64,000 bases of DNA, taken from Burkholderia sp. GAS332. Its GTDB lineage: Bacteria; Pseudomonadota; Gammaproteobacteria; Burkholderiales; Burkholderiaceae. The DNA is taken from contig FSRV01000002.1 in the NCBI GenBank assembly GCA_900142905.1, forward strand, positions 2,852,001 through 2,916,000. Direction: 5' to 3'. Each line of letters opens with the position of its first letter. The stretch's first letter is position 1. Below the pieces are notes generated by a model, which was not told where the DNA came from, ran no database searches, and worked only from the letters and a program-made list of their open reading frames with translations. A program made the position numbers and the translations under genes. This document shows positions 36,491-44,970 of the stretch, one piece after another.

Positions 36491-37288
36491 TCATTTCGCA
36501 GGCGTCGCCGAAAGCGGTTCGAGCCCGGTCTTCGAAATCGCGGGCGCCGCGTCCGGCGACGACAGAAAATGGATCAGCGCCGCTGCGCCGTCCGGATTTT
36601 TCGCATTGGTGGCGATGCCCCCGGAGAACACCGTATACCCCTGCAGTTCTGCGGGCAAACTGCCGACCACCGTCACCCCCTTCACCGGCAACAGTTCGAC
36701 GACCTGCTGAATGCCGATCTCAGCTTCTCCATTCGCGACGGCATCGGCGACCTCCGCGACCGGAATCATGCGGCTCCTGCTCTCCATCGGCCCCGCGATG
36801 CCGAGGCGCCGGAACAGTTCGCTGCCGACATAGACGCCACTCGGGCTGTCCGGATAGACGACCGACTTCGCTGCGAGCAGCGCGCGCCGCAATGCGTCGG
36901 GCGAGCTGATATCCGGCTTCGGCGTCCCCTCGCGAACCACCATGCCGATTGCCGAGCGTGCGAAGTCCACCTTACTGTCAGGCAAGACCTTGCCGGCCTT
37001 GATCTGTTCGTCGAGCGCATACCCAACCACGATCAGCACGTCGGCCCACTCGCCGCGCGCAAGCCGCACAGGGATCGCATTCGCGGCCGTACCTTCCGCA
37101 GGCCCCCAGACGGTGATGAGCTTATAGCCGGTCGCCGCCTCGAATTGCGGGCCCAGTTCGCGATAGGCCGACGCAAAACCGCCCGAAATCATCACCTTGA
37201 CTTCGTCTGCCAATGCGGCCCCGCCGCCCAGTAACGCGCCTGCCACGCAGAACGCGAGTGCGTAAACCCTCAGCTTGCGGATGGTCAC
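36491..37288 (-). CDS. Periplasmic substrate-binding protein, ModA-like (orphan)
   Basis: A 265-residue binding protein with a Sec signal (RKLRVYALAFCVAGALLGGG, cleavage after ALA). The fold-typical pieces VKVMISGGFASAYRELGPQF and SGVYVGSELFRRLGI, with VEVxDAVxNGEAEIGIQQ-like VADAVANGEAEIGIQQV, fit the type 2 molybdate/sulfate-like family. GTG 37288 is taken as the start. No ABC permease or ATPase is adjacent, so it may not be a transport component; members of this orphan group are uncharacterised. Confidence 0.78.
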   Translation of the reverse strand: MTIRKLRVYALAFCVAGALLGGGAALADEVKVMISGGFASAYRELGPQFEAATGYKLITVWGPAEGTAANAIPVRLARGEWADVLIVVGYALDEQIKAGKVLPDSKVDFARSAIGMVVREGTPKPDISSPDALRRALLAAKSVVYPDSPSGVYVGSELFRRLGIAGPMESRSRMIPVAEVADAVANGEAEIGIQQVVELLPVKGVTVVGSLPAELQGYTVFSGGIATNAKNPDGAAALIHFLSSPDAAPAISKTGLEPLSATPAK

Positions 37289-37551
37289 GGCCCCGCCCCA
37301 ATGTCGATCGGATGACCCGCTCCGGATATGCATCGAGTCCGGATGCCAGTCGTCATGTTAGCTGGCATCGAGCGCGGCAGCGAGACTGCCGCAAACCGGC
37401 CAGCTTCAGACTACAGTGGTCGACGGACGCTGCTGGTGGAGCGAATCCACAACGCGTGTCGTCGCGAGGGCAAACTAAACGCACCTCAATTCTCAATCGC
37501 GCAGAGATGCTATCTTTGAACCATCTACCCAATATCAGCCGGGAGCGCGCT

Positions 37552-38397
37552 ATGGCGGAGGACAAAGGTGATGGCGACGATCATTGGCACGTAAGCGCAG
37601 CTTGTTTCAACTGCGGCGCGGTTCGAACGGCCGCGCCCAATCTGTTCATCGAGCGAAACGGCGCTTCGGCGTTTGCTCACCAGCCTGCCAGTGAACAAGA
37701 AACGGAAGACGCGTGGCGAGGCGTCCTCCTCTGTCCGGCGGCTGCCGTTCGGCCGCCCAAAGGTTTGAAGATGCCGACAGGCCTCTTTCCGCAAGCGTTG
37801 GCTCCCGGCGTGTGGAGGCTCGGGTATAACGCTCGCTCTTCGTACGGCGCTCACAGCTACATCACGCTTGCAGGCGGCCTGCGTCTGATGATCGACGGGC
37901 CGCGCTGGTCCGGCCACCTCGAGCGTTGGATCGCGGAAGCCGGAGGATTGGATCATATCTTGCTCACCCATCGCGACGACGTCGCGGACGCGGGCATCTA
38001 CGCGAAGCGCTTTGGCGCCCGCGTCTGGATCCATGCAAACGACGCCGATGGCGCTCCGTTCGTCACTGACGTAATCACCGGTGATCTGGCGCATGAAATG
38101 TTGCCGGGTGTTCGGGTCATTCCGATGGCGGGACATACACGGGGAAGCGTCATGTTCCTCGTCAGCCACGCCCTTTTCTCTGGAGACTCACTGTGTTGGG
38201 ATTTCCGCAGGCACGCTCTGCATGCCTTTCGAGACGCCTGCTGGTACGACTGGTCCACCCAACTTCGCTCCCTCGAGCGACTCGTTCACGAAAGCTTCAG
38301 TGGCGTCTTCGCCGGACATGGCGGAAGTATCATTCTGGATGCACCGACTATGCAGCGCGAAGTGCGAGCGTTTCTCGATACGGTAAAAGCGGACTGA
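37552..38397 (+). CDS. Ferredoxin-like domain fused to MBL-fold hydrolase
   Basis: A 281-residue fusion. Residues about 12-65 resemble a small ferredoxin, with Cys18 and Cys21 (ACFNCGAV) and Cys61 (LLCPAAAV); the third Cys of a CxxCxxC motif is Val24. Residues 80-281 are a metallo-beta-lactamase fold, but the HxHxDH motif reads THRDDVADA, so several metal ligands are missing, while MAGHTRGSVMFL, LFSGDSL and FAGHGG keep other ligand positions. Start at 37552 follows GGGAG. Redox or electron-transfer function inferred. The 263 bp upstream show nothing else. Confidence 0.75.
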   Translation: MAEDKGDGDDHWHVSAACFNCGAVRTAAPNLFIERNGASAFAHQPASEQETEDAWRGVLLCPAAAVRPPKGLKMPTGLFPQALAPGVWRLGYNARSSYGAHSYITLAGGLRLMIDGPRWSGHLERWIAEAGGLDHILLTHRDDVADAGIYAKRFGARVWIHANDADGAPFVTDVITGDLAHEMLPGVRVIPMAGHTRGSVMFLVSHALFSGDSLCWDFRRHALHAFRDACWYDWSTQLRSLERLVHESFSGVFAGHGGSIILDAPTMQREVRAFLDTVKAD

Positions 38398-38493
38398 GAC
38401 CATCAGACAGCGAGACGCGATGACCGCGCGTGGTCGGTGCAAATCATGGAGATTTGGCTTGTTGTCGCCACATCTGGACTGTAAGCTTTCAGT

Positions 38494-38515
38494 AACGCGG
38501 ACATATCCCCGCGTT
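38494..38515 (+). other. Hairpin AACGCGG/CCGCGTT after the MBL gene
   Basis: A perfect 7-bp stem AACGCGG (38494-38500) and CCGCGTT (38509-38515) with an 8-base loop, followed by TTGTG. With the terminator 15 bp downstream it forms a tandem-hairpin unit. A sigma70-like pair TTGTTG (38459) and TAAGCT (38482), 17 bp apart, lies just upstream, so a short RNA is possible. Confidence 0.4.
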
Positions 38516-38529
38516 TTGTGTGTTAAGTA

Positions 38530-38558
38530 GCCGCAGGCAAGTCCTGCGGCTTCTTTTT
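38530..38558 (+). terminator. Rho-independent terminator
   Basis: GCCGCAGG (38530-38537) and CCTGCGGC (38543-38550) form an 8-bp stem with loop CAAGT, followed by TTCTTTTT. It ends either the MBL transcript or a short RNA starting near 38494. Confidence 0.85.
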
Positions 38559-38593
38559 ATGCGAACGCCAGTGGCAATCCGCAGGGACCACGA

Positions 38594-38881
38594 TCAAGAA
38601 ATGTTCTGCTGCGGCGTGCCGTGTTGTCGAGTTTTCGAGTGATACGGACAAGTGCTTCCCGCTGGCGTCGGCCGGCCCTTGGCTTCGAAGTCGTCCAGTT
38701 GAAGCAGCAGACTATCCAGCGCACAGAGTTGGCCACGCGTCAGGTGAGTCGCATCCAGAAGCTTGTAGAGCCGTCCGCGCCAGTATTGAGCCGGCAGGAT
38801 TGGCCCGCCGAGGTCTCCTATCAATGACGGCACCATCACGCGTGCAATATGCGCGATCTCCTGGTCAAATAACGTACCCAT
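38594..38881 (-). CDS. Small conserved-looking protein, unknown
   Basis: A 95-residue soluble protein (MGTLFDQEIAHIARVMVPSL, then GGPILPAQYWRGRLYKLLD and a helical LTRGQLCALDSLLLQLDDFE). Composition and codon use look genuine, but I recognise no family. A G-rich tract 5 bases before ATG 38881 supports that start; ATG 38896 is alternative. The 249 bp between it and the next gene hold nothing clear. Confidence 0.5.
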   Translation of the reverse strand: MGTLFDQEIAHIARVMVPSLIGDLGGPILPAQYWRGRLYKLLDATHLTRGQLCALDSLLLQLDDFEAKGRPTPAGSTCPYHSKTRQHGTPQQNIS

Positions 38882-39130
38882 GTGCGCCCCCCGCATTTGC
38901 TTTTGGCCTGCAACCTATTTTCTTTTATGTCTGACAAATACTGTAGGCCAGTTTTCGCGGTATGCCAATATTAGGTTGAATGCCGGTAATTCTCAGACAA
39001 CCCTCTCGCGAGCCGTATTGGGTAGTTTGGCAAGCGTTGGACCGCCCCTCAGCGGCCCGGATATTCACCGTCCCCGCTCGTCGCCATCGCCTAGACTATA
39101 GGCATGATCGCGACTAGCAAGGAGACGGCC

Positions 39131-39289
39131 ATGGGCGACTCAATTTCGGGGATGCTGCTTGGGGTGGTCGTTCTGATCATGGCTGCCATCCTGGTTGTGG
39201 AGCACTACAGGCGCGAACATCACAGGAATCAGCAACTTCGCTGGCTGGACACGCACCCTATACGCGACTGGTTACACCACAGGCCTTGA
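39131..39289 (+). CDS. Very small single-helix membrane protein
   Basis: 52 residues: one hydrophobic helix (SGMLLGVVVLIMAAILVVEH) followed by a basic cytoplasmic tail rich in His and Arg. ATG 39131 is preceded by AAGGAGACGGCC, a good Shine-Dalgarno, which is the main reason to accept it. Function unknown. Confidence 0.5.
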   Translation: MGDSISGMLLGVVVLIMAAILVVEHYRREHHRNQQLRWLDTHPIRDWLHHRP

Positions 39290-39303
39290 CGCAGGCAGGA
39301 ACG

Positions 39304-39327
39304 AAAAGCCCCACGCAAAGCGGGGCG
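39304..39327 (-). terminator. Terminator between the small gene and the LysR gene
   Basis: Read on the minus strand, GCCCCGC and GCGTGGGGC pair around TTT (one bulged base), followed by TTTTCG. It lies beyond the LysR stop at 39416 and could act for both converging genes. Confidence 0.65.
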
Positions 39328-39415
39328 CGGACTTGCTTTATCTCAGGTTCTAGCTGCCTCTCGGAAGCTTCCCGGCTTGGCAAGCTGAAATCGCAAACCC
39401 AGCGTTCGTGGAAAC

Positions 39416-40309
39416 TCAGTTCTCCCATGCATCGCCGGCGCATTGCGCCATCACGTCGAAGAGCACACGTTTCGCCGCGCTATCTAGCCGCGTGTAAGCA
39501 AGACCGATACCGGTACGGTGACCAGGAAGATCGAGCGGACGCGCCACGACCTTGGGCGGCAGAGCCAGCGCCGCCGCGGCCGGAATAACGCCGATGCCGA
39601 GTCCCGCCGCCACCAGCGCGAGCATGGTCGGGAATTCGCCCAGTTCCTGAGCGATGTCGAGCACCGCGCCCTGCTGTGTCAGCGCGACGAGCATCTCGTC
39701 GTAGAAGCCGGGCGCGTATCGCCGCGAAAGCACGAAAGCGGGCGAGCCGCTCAGATCGGCCGGATGAATCAAGGGCTTGGCGGCTAGCGCGTGATCTTCA
39801 GGCACCGCCACCACGAACGATTCTTCGAGCACGACGCGCGTTTCGAGTCCTGCGCCGCTCACGGGCATGCGTATCAGGCCGAAGTCGAGCTTGTTGCCGT
39901 GCAGGGCTGCGATCTGGTCCGGCGTCGTCATGTCCTTCAACTCCAGCGTAATGAGCGGATAGCGTGCGTGCATGCTGCGGATTAGATCAGGCAGCAGTTT
40001 CGGCAGGACCGACGACACGAACGCGATGCGCAGCACGCCAATCTCCCCGCGCGCGGAAAGCCTCGCCGTCTGCTCCGCGCGCATCGCCTGATGAAGCGTG
40101 GCGCGCGCTTCGGGCAGAAAGAGCCGCCCGGTGTCGCTCAACGCGACATTGTGCCGGTCGCGCTCGAAGAGTCGCACCTCCAACTCCTCCTCCAGTGCCT
40201 TGATCTGCATGCTCAGCGCAGGCTGCACGATACATAGGCGCTGCGCCGCGCGGCCGAAATGCAACTCCTCAGCCAGTGCCACGAATGCGCGCAGGTGCTT
40301 CAATTCCAT
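39416..40309 (-). CDS. LysR regulator of the shikimate/quinate-type operon
   Basis: A 297-residue LysR regulator of the CatR/BenM-like group: HTH in MELKHLRAFVALAEELHFGR and IVQPALSMQIKALEEELEV, effector domain after (IVIAF-type LRIAFVSSVLPKLLPDLI). ATG 40309 has GGAGAG. Divergent from the beta-propeller/aroE/MFS operon across 200 bp that contain a 25-bp palindrome. By context its inducer may be shikimate, quinate or a dehydro product. Confidence 0.87.
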   Translation of the reverse strand: MELKHLRAFVALAEELHFGRAAQRLCIVQPALSMQIKALEEELEVRLFERDRHNVALSDTGRLFLPEARATLHQAMRAEQTARLSARGEIGVLRIAFVSSVLPKLLPDLIRSMHARYPLITLELKDMTTPDQIAALHGNKLDFGLIRMPVSGAGLETRVVLEESFVVAVPEDHALAAKPLIHPADLSGSPAFVLSRRYAPGFYDEMLVALTQQGAVLDIAQELGEFPTMLALVAAGLGIGVIPAAAALALPPKVVARPLDLPGHRTGIGLAYTRLDSAAKRVLFDVMAQCAGDAWEN

Positions 40310-40332
40310 GGTGTCTCTCCGCAAGCGGGCGC

Positions 40333-40357
40333 TTGTTATCACGAATCATGATAACAA
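40333..40357. promoter_or_regulatory. 25-bp LysR-box palindrome
   Basis: TTGTTATCA (40333-40341) and TGATAACAA (40349-40357) are perfect 9-bp arms separated by CGAATCA. It contains the T-N11-A LysR core and lies 23 bp upstream of the LysR start, in the right place for autorepression and activation of the divergent operon. Confidence 0.7.
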
Positions 40358-40509
40358 CGTCATGAAAGACTATTGGCACGTTTGCTGCACTTGCGTTGAA
40401 CTTGGGGGCATTCGAGGTGACCGGGCTGCATCATTGGGTGCGCAGTGCAGTCCGAGAGAAGCCGTCCATCACGGCAACACGCCACAAACACAAGATCGGA
40501 GACATCCAC

Positions 40510-41700
40510 ATGCATTCATTCATCGCGAGCCGGACGCGCGGCGCGAAGACGCTCGCCGGTTTGACAATCGCATTCGCCGCATGCGCGGCGCACGCCGCTG
40601 ACTGGATCGTCTCGGGCAACGACGGCAAGTATCAGCGCGTCGAGGGGCGCGATACCTACCCGGCAAATGCTCAACCCGACACGCTCACGCTCCTCGACGC
40701 CAGCCACTTCCCCCCTCAGGTCAAGGTTCAGGTCGAGGTGGAGAACGGTATCCAGGGACCGCCCCAGGCGGTCGCGGTCACGCCGGACGCCGCCGTGGCG
40801 CTGGTCGGCGCGCCCACCCGCTATGACCACGCCGCCAACAAGCTGCTGATGGATACCTTTGTCCAGGTCGTCGATCTGCAAGCGTCGCCGCCCACCGTGA
40901 GCCGGCTCGAGGTCGGCAGCCATCCGCAGGGCATCGCCATCGACCGCAGCGGAAAGCTTGCGCTCGTCGCGTGCGTCGACGGCAGCGTGGCGGTGCTCGG
41001 CATCGACGGAAACCGCGTGACGCTGGTGGATACGCTGAAGATCGGCCAGAAGCGTCTGGCCGGCGTGAGCTTCACGCACGACGCCAAGCATGCGCTGGTT
41101 GCACTGCGCGACGAGCAAGGCGTCGCCGTGCTGAACATCGCGGACGGCCATGTCACCGATAGCGGCGTGCGCCTGTCCAGTGGCGTGGCGCCCTACTCCG
41201 TCGACGTATCGAGCGACGGCAAATGGGCGGTCGTGAGCGATGTCGGTCTCGCCGGCCTGCCCGCCTACCCGGGCAAGCTCGCGGGCGACGCCGATGCGAT
41301 CACGCTCATCGACGTGTCGCACGAGCCGTTCCGCGCGGTTCAGCACTTCACGGTGCCGTCGTTGCCCGAGGGCGTGGCGATCTCGCCCGACGGCAAGTGG
41401 ATCGGCGTACAGGCCATGGACGGCTCGAACCTCACGCCGGACAACCCCGGACGCCATGCGCGCGGCAAGGTTCTTCTGTTCGCGATCCGCAACGGCCAGG
41501 CCGTGAAGATGTCCGAGGCGCCGGGTGGAGAAGCCGCGCAGGGCATCGTCTTTACCGCCGACAGCAAGCATCTGATCGTGCAGTTCAACGTCGAGAAGCA
41601 GCTCGCCATGTTTGCGGTGAACGGCGGCCATCTGCAGGACACCGGGCAGCGAATTGCGCTGACGGGCGGTCCTTCGTCGCTTCGTACGACCCCGCGCTGA
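40510..41700 (+). CDS. Secreted YncE-like beta-propeller protein
   Basis: A 396-residue exported protein. Signal peptide: TLAGLTIAFAACAAHAA with cleavage before DW. The mature part is built of propeller repeats such as GPPQAVAVTPDAAVALVGAP, SHPQGIAIDRSGKLALVACV, VSFTHDAKHALVALRDEQGV, VSSDGKWAVVSDVGLAG and EGVAISPDGKWIGVQAMDGS, typical of YncE/lactonase-like seven-bladed propellers. ATG 40510 has CGGAGAC. It is first in the operon, 34 bp before the aroE-like gene. It may bind or convert a substrate in the periplasm (lactonase or scaffold); no function is established. Confidence 0.8.
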   Translation: MHSFIASRTRGAKTLAGLTIAFAACAAHAADWIVSGNDGKYQRVEGRDTYPANAQPDTLTLLDASHFPPQVKVQVEVENGIQGPPQAVAVTPDAAVALVGAPTRYDHAANKLLMDTFVQVVDLQASPPTVSRLEVGSHPQGIAIDRSGKLALVACVDGSVAVLGIDGNRVTLVDTLKIGQKRLAGVSFTHDAKHALVALRDEQGVAVLNIADGHVTDSGVRLSSGVAPYSVDVSSDGKWAVVSDVGLAGLPAYPGKLAGDADAITLIDVSHEPFRAVQHFTVPSLPEGVAISPDGKWIGVQAMDGSNLTPDNPGRHARGKVLLFAIRNGQAVKMSEAPGGEAAQGIVFTADSKHLIVQFNVEKQLAMFAVNGGHLQDTGQRIALTGGPSSLRTTPR

Positions 41701-41734
41701 CCATCGTCAACTGAATACACCAGGAAAACAGCCC

Positions 41735-42559
41735 ATGCCCTTCATGCCTCACTCCATTCCGACGCTATGCGGCTCGCTCGCCGGCCAGCCGTTCACGTTC
41801 AACGTCAAGGTGCACAACGCGGCTTATCGGGCGCTCGGCGTCGACTATACATTCGTGAGCTTCGGTATAGAGGATGTCGCCGGCGCGATCAACGCGATGC
41901 GCACGCTCGGCATTCGCGGCTTGAATGTGACGATGCCGCACAAACAGGCCGTCATTCCCTACCTCGACGCGCTCGACGAAACGGCGCGCGAAATCGGCGC
42001 CGTGAACACGATCGACAACCGCGACGGCCACCTGACCGGCTACAACACCGACTGCGCGGGTGCAGTGCGCGCGCTCGAAGAAGTGACGTCGCTACCGGGC
42101 CGCCGCATCGCGCTGCTCGGCGCGGGCGGCGCGGCGCGCGCGATTGCCTGGGGCGTGCAGCGCGCCGGCGCGGAGGTCACCGTGTTCAACCGCACCGCGT
42201 CGCGTGGAGAAGAACTGGCCCACCACTTCGGCCTTGCTTTCGGCGGTGATCTGAATGCTTTCGATCCGGCCGGGTTCGACGGCGTGGTCAATGCGACGGC
42301 CGCCGGCTTCCGCGCGCCCGACGTCAATCCGCTGAAGCCCGCACAAATTGCACCGCATCTGTTTGTGATGGACGCGGCGTTTATCCCCGTGCGCACCAAG
42401 CTGATTCGCGACGCCGCTGAGCTTGGATGCCGCGTCGTCGATGGCACGCGGATGCTGCTGCATCAATTCTGCGGCCAGATCGAACTGTACACAGGCAAAC
42501 CCGCGCCGCTCGATACGATGAGTGCGGCCTTGCTCGACGAGATTGCACGCGTGGGCTAG
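41735..42559 (+). CDS. Shikimate dehydrogenase (AroE-like paralogue)
   Basis: A 274-residue NAD(P)-dependent enzyme interconverting 3-dehydroshikimate and shikimate (or quinate). Catalytic Lys and Asp are in NVTMPHKQ and GYNTDCAGA. The Rossmann motif is ALLGAGGAARAIAWG, then VFNRTASRGEEL. The N-terminal SxSxxxHN site is changed (LAGQPFTFNVKVHNAAY), suggesting a catabolic paralogue (like YdiB or QuiB) rather than the biosynthetic aroE. It is followed after 62 bp by the ShiA-like transporter, supporting shikimate or quinate use as a carbon source. Confidence 0.85.
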   Translation: MPFMPHSIPTLCGSLAGQPFTFNVKVHNAAYRALGVDYTFVSFGIEDVAGAINAMRTLGIRGLNVTMPHKQAVIPYLDALDETAREIGAVNTIDNRDGHLTGYNTDCAGAVRALEEVTSLPGRRIALLGAGGAARAIAWGVQRAGAEVTVFNRTASRGEELAHHFGLAFGGDLNAFDPAGFDGVVNATAAGFRAPDVNPLKPAQIAPHLFVMDAAFIPVRTKLIRDAAELGCRVVDGTRMLLHQFCGQIELYTGKPAPLDTMSAALLDEIARVG

Positions 42560-42621
42560 CGGACCGTTCGGGTCATAAGTGAAGTGACCGGAATGGCATC
42601 CGCATTGGAGGAGACGACAAA

Positions 42622-44055
42622 ATGAAACATCAGCACACCGTTGCGACGGACCCGCGCGACACGGGTCATGCCGCCGGCGCCGGCAAGCACGAAGTCACGA
42701 ACGCCGACCTGTATCGCGCCGCATGGGCGGCGTCGCTTGGCAGCGCGCTCGAATACTATGACTTCGCGCTGTACAACCTCGCGTCGGCACTGATCTTCGG
42801 GCCGCTCTTCTTTCCGTCCAGCACGCCAGCCATGGGACTGATCGCGAGCTTCGGCGCGTACTTTCTGGGCTTCGCCATCCGGCCGGTGGGCGGCATCATC
42901 TTCGGCACGCTCGGCGACCGTTATGGACGCAAGTTCGTCCTGATGGCGACGATCCTGCTGATGGGCATCGCGAGCACGCTCATCGGCTTTTTGCCCACCT
43001 ATGCGTCCGCGGGCATCTGGGCACCGATACTGCTCGTAGGATGCCGCTTGCTGCAGGGACTGGGTGCCGGCGCCGAACAGGCAGGCGCTGCCGTGTTGAT
43101 GGCCGAGTACGCGCCGGCCAAACGTCGCGGCTATTTCGCTGCGTTGCCGTTCATGGGCGTGCTGCTCGGCACCGTGATGGCGGCTGCGATCTACTTCGCG
43201 CTGGTCCGCGTCGAGGATCTTTCGCAAAGTTGGCTGTGGCGTGTGCCGTTCCTGTTGAGCGCTGTCATTATTGCGGTGGCGATCTGGATCCGGCTGAAGC
43301 TCAAGGAGTCGCCGTCGTTTGCAAAACTCGAAGCGCGAAGCGAGGTCAACGAGAATCCGTTGAAGCACCTCCTCCAGCATTCGAAACCGACGCTTCTCAA
43401 GGTCATCGGCATGCGCATGGCCGAGAACGGCGGCTCGTCGATCTATCAGTCGCTTGCGATCAGCTATATCGCGACCGCAACCGGCCTCAAAGGCCAGATC
43501 GGCCCGATCGCCCTGCTGCTCGCCGGCGCCTCGGGGGCGATCATCATTCCGCTGGCCGGCATGGCGAGCGACCGGTTCGGGCGTATCCCCGTCTATCGCG
43601 CCTTCGCTGTCTATCAATTGCTGCTGGCCTATCCGACCTGGTGGGTGCTGAGCCTCGGCAACGCCACGGCGAGCATTGCGATGTTGTGTGTTGCGTTGGC
43701 CGGCGTGTGGGGCATGTTCGCGACGCAGGGCGCGCTGCTGCCGGAGCTCTTTGGCGCGCAGCATCGCTATGCGGGTGTGGCGGTGGGACGCGAAGTGTCG
43801 GCCGTCATCGCAGGCGGCGTGGCGCCGCTCGTCGGCGCATCCATGATCGCCTGGGCGACGGTGCATTGGGGTGGACACGAGGGAACGATTCTGGCGTGGA
43901 TTCCGCTTGCCAGTTACGTCGCGATTCTCAGCCTGATCGGCGTGGTGACGACCTACTTCACACCGGAAACGCGCGGGCGTGATCTCGACGATTTGCGTGA
44001 CGCTGCCGACACGCCGATCAAGCCAGTTAACCGGCCAATCACTCAACATTCCTGA
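42622..44055 (+). CDS. MHS-family MFS transporter, ShiA-like
   Basis: A 477-residue proton symporter of the metabolite:H+ symporter family. Typical pieces: GSALEYYDFALYNLASALIF, FAIRPVGGIIFGTLGDRYGR (motif A), RRGYFAALPFMGVLLGT and YFTPETRGRDLDDL. About 12 transmembrane segments. By homology to ShiA and by its position after an AroE-like gene it probably imports shikimate or quinate. ATG 42622 has a strong GGAGGAG. Confidence 0.85.
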   Translation: MKHQHTVATDPRDTGHAAGAGKHEVTNADLYRAAWAASLGSALEYYDFALYNLASALIFGPLFFPSSTPAMGLIASFGAYFLGFAIRPVGGIIFGTLGDRYGRKFVLMATILLMGIASTLIGFLPTYASAGIWAPILLVGCRLLQGLGAGAEQAGAAVLMAEYAPAKRRGYFAALPFMGVLLGTVMAAAIYFALVRVEDLSQSWLWRVPFLLSAVIIAVAIWIRLKLKESPSFAKLEARSEVNENPLKHLLQHSKPTLLKVIGMRMAENGGSSIYQSLAISYIATATGLKGQIGPIALLLAGASGAIIIPLAGMASDRFGRIPVYRAFAVYQLLLAYPTWWVLSLGNATASIAMLCVALAGVWGMFATQGALLPELFGAQHRYAGVAVGREVSAVIAGGVAPLVGASMIAWATVHWGGHEGTILAWIPLASYVAILSLIGVVTTYFTPETRGRDLDDLRDAADTPIKPVNRPITQHS

Positions 44056-44168
44056 TCACAGCGATCGGATGAGCCCCGCAGGGCTTAGCGAGAAACGGCA
44101 ATTGACCGCCCTTGCGCGCCACGGCGACGTCATTCGGTTAGCGTCGTCGAGAACCACTGCGGGACGCT

Positions 44169-44849
44169 TCAGGAAGATGCGGCGAGGCGCGTGCCGAGCC
44201 AGGCGCGCAGCGCCGATATCTCGTCCTCGCACACCGAATGCGGCATTCGATACGCGCTCCAGTCGACCTTGCAACCGCGCGCGATCGCAAAGTCGCGCGC
44301 GGCCTCCCCTAACTGGATCGGCAGAATGTCGTCGTAGATGCCGTGCGCGGCAAAGATCGGCGTGCTACGGTTCGCGGCGCTCAAGCGGCTGTCGATAAAG
44401 CCCGGCGATGGCACATAACCTGACAACACGATCAAGCCGGCAAGTGCCTCAGGGTGCGTGAGTCCTGCTGAATAGGTCATCGCCGCGCCTTGCGAAAAGC
44501 CCGCGAGAAAGATGTTCGAAGTCGGAATGCCGCGGCGGTTCTGCGCTTCGATCAATTGCCGCACGGTTGCGCAAGACGATTCGATACCCGCTTCGTCAAC
44601 TTGCTGATTGATGCTCTGAAACGACCGGATGTCATACCACGCGCGCATCACGTAGCCGTTGTTTGCGGTAACGGCAATCTCGGGCGCATTGGGAAATACG
44701 AAGCGCATGGCAGGCGCAGCGGTGAAATGCAGTTCGGGCACGAGCGGCACGAAGTCGTTGGCGTCGGCGCCTAGACCGTGCATCAGGATCACGGCGAACG
44801 TGGGATTCGGCGCACTCTCAATTTCAATGATGGGCGGTTGCTCGGTCAT
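44169..44849 (-). CDS. Carboxylesterase (phospholipase/carboxylesterase family)
   Basis: A 226-residue soluble alpha/beta hydrolase. ILMHGLGADANDF is the oxyanion segment, FLAGFSQGAAMTYSAGLTHP the GFSQGG-type elbow with the nucleophile Ser, and AHGIYDDILPIQLG and YRMPHSV give the catalytic Asp and His. Closest in pattern to Pseudomonas EstB-type carboxylesterases acting on short acyl esters. It converges on the shiA-like gene. Confidence 0.87.
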   Translation of the reverse strand: MTEQPPIIEIESAPNPTFAVILMHGLGADANDFVPLVPELHFTAAPAMRFVFPNAPEIAVTANNGYVMRAWYDIRSFQSINQQVDEAGIESSCATVRQLIEAQNRRGIPTSNIFLAGFSQGAAMTYSAGLTHPEALAGLIVLSGYVPSPGFIDSRLSAANRSTPIFAAHGIYDDILPIQLGEAARDFAIARGCKVDWSAYRMPHSVCEDEISALRAWLGTRLAASS

Positions 44850-44970
44850 GGATTGCGCCTACTCGGTTTCAGGAAACGTTTAGAGGATCGGGATGAGTAC
44901 AAGCAGGATACCGCCAAGCGAGACGGGCCACCCCACTCATCTCGATTGTCAACCGGATGGCGTTCCATCT

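Noticed and set aside
42556..44049. 497-codon minus-strand open frame over the ShiA-like gene
   Set aside because: Antisense shadow of a clear MFS transporter.
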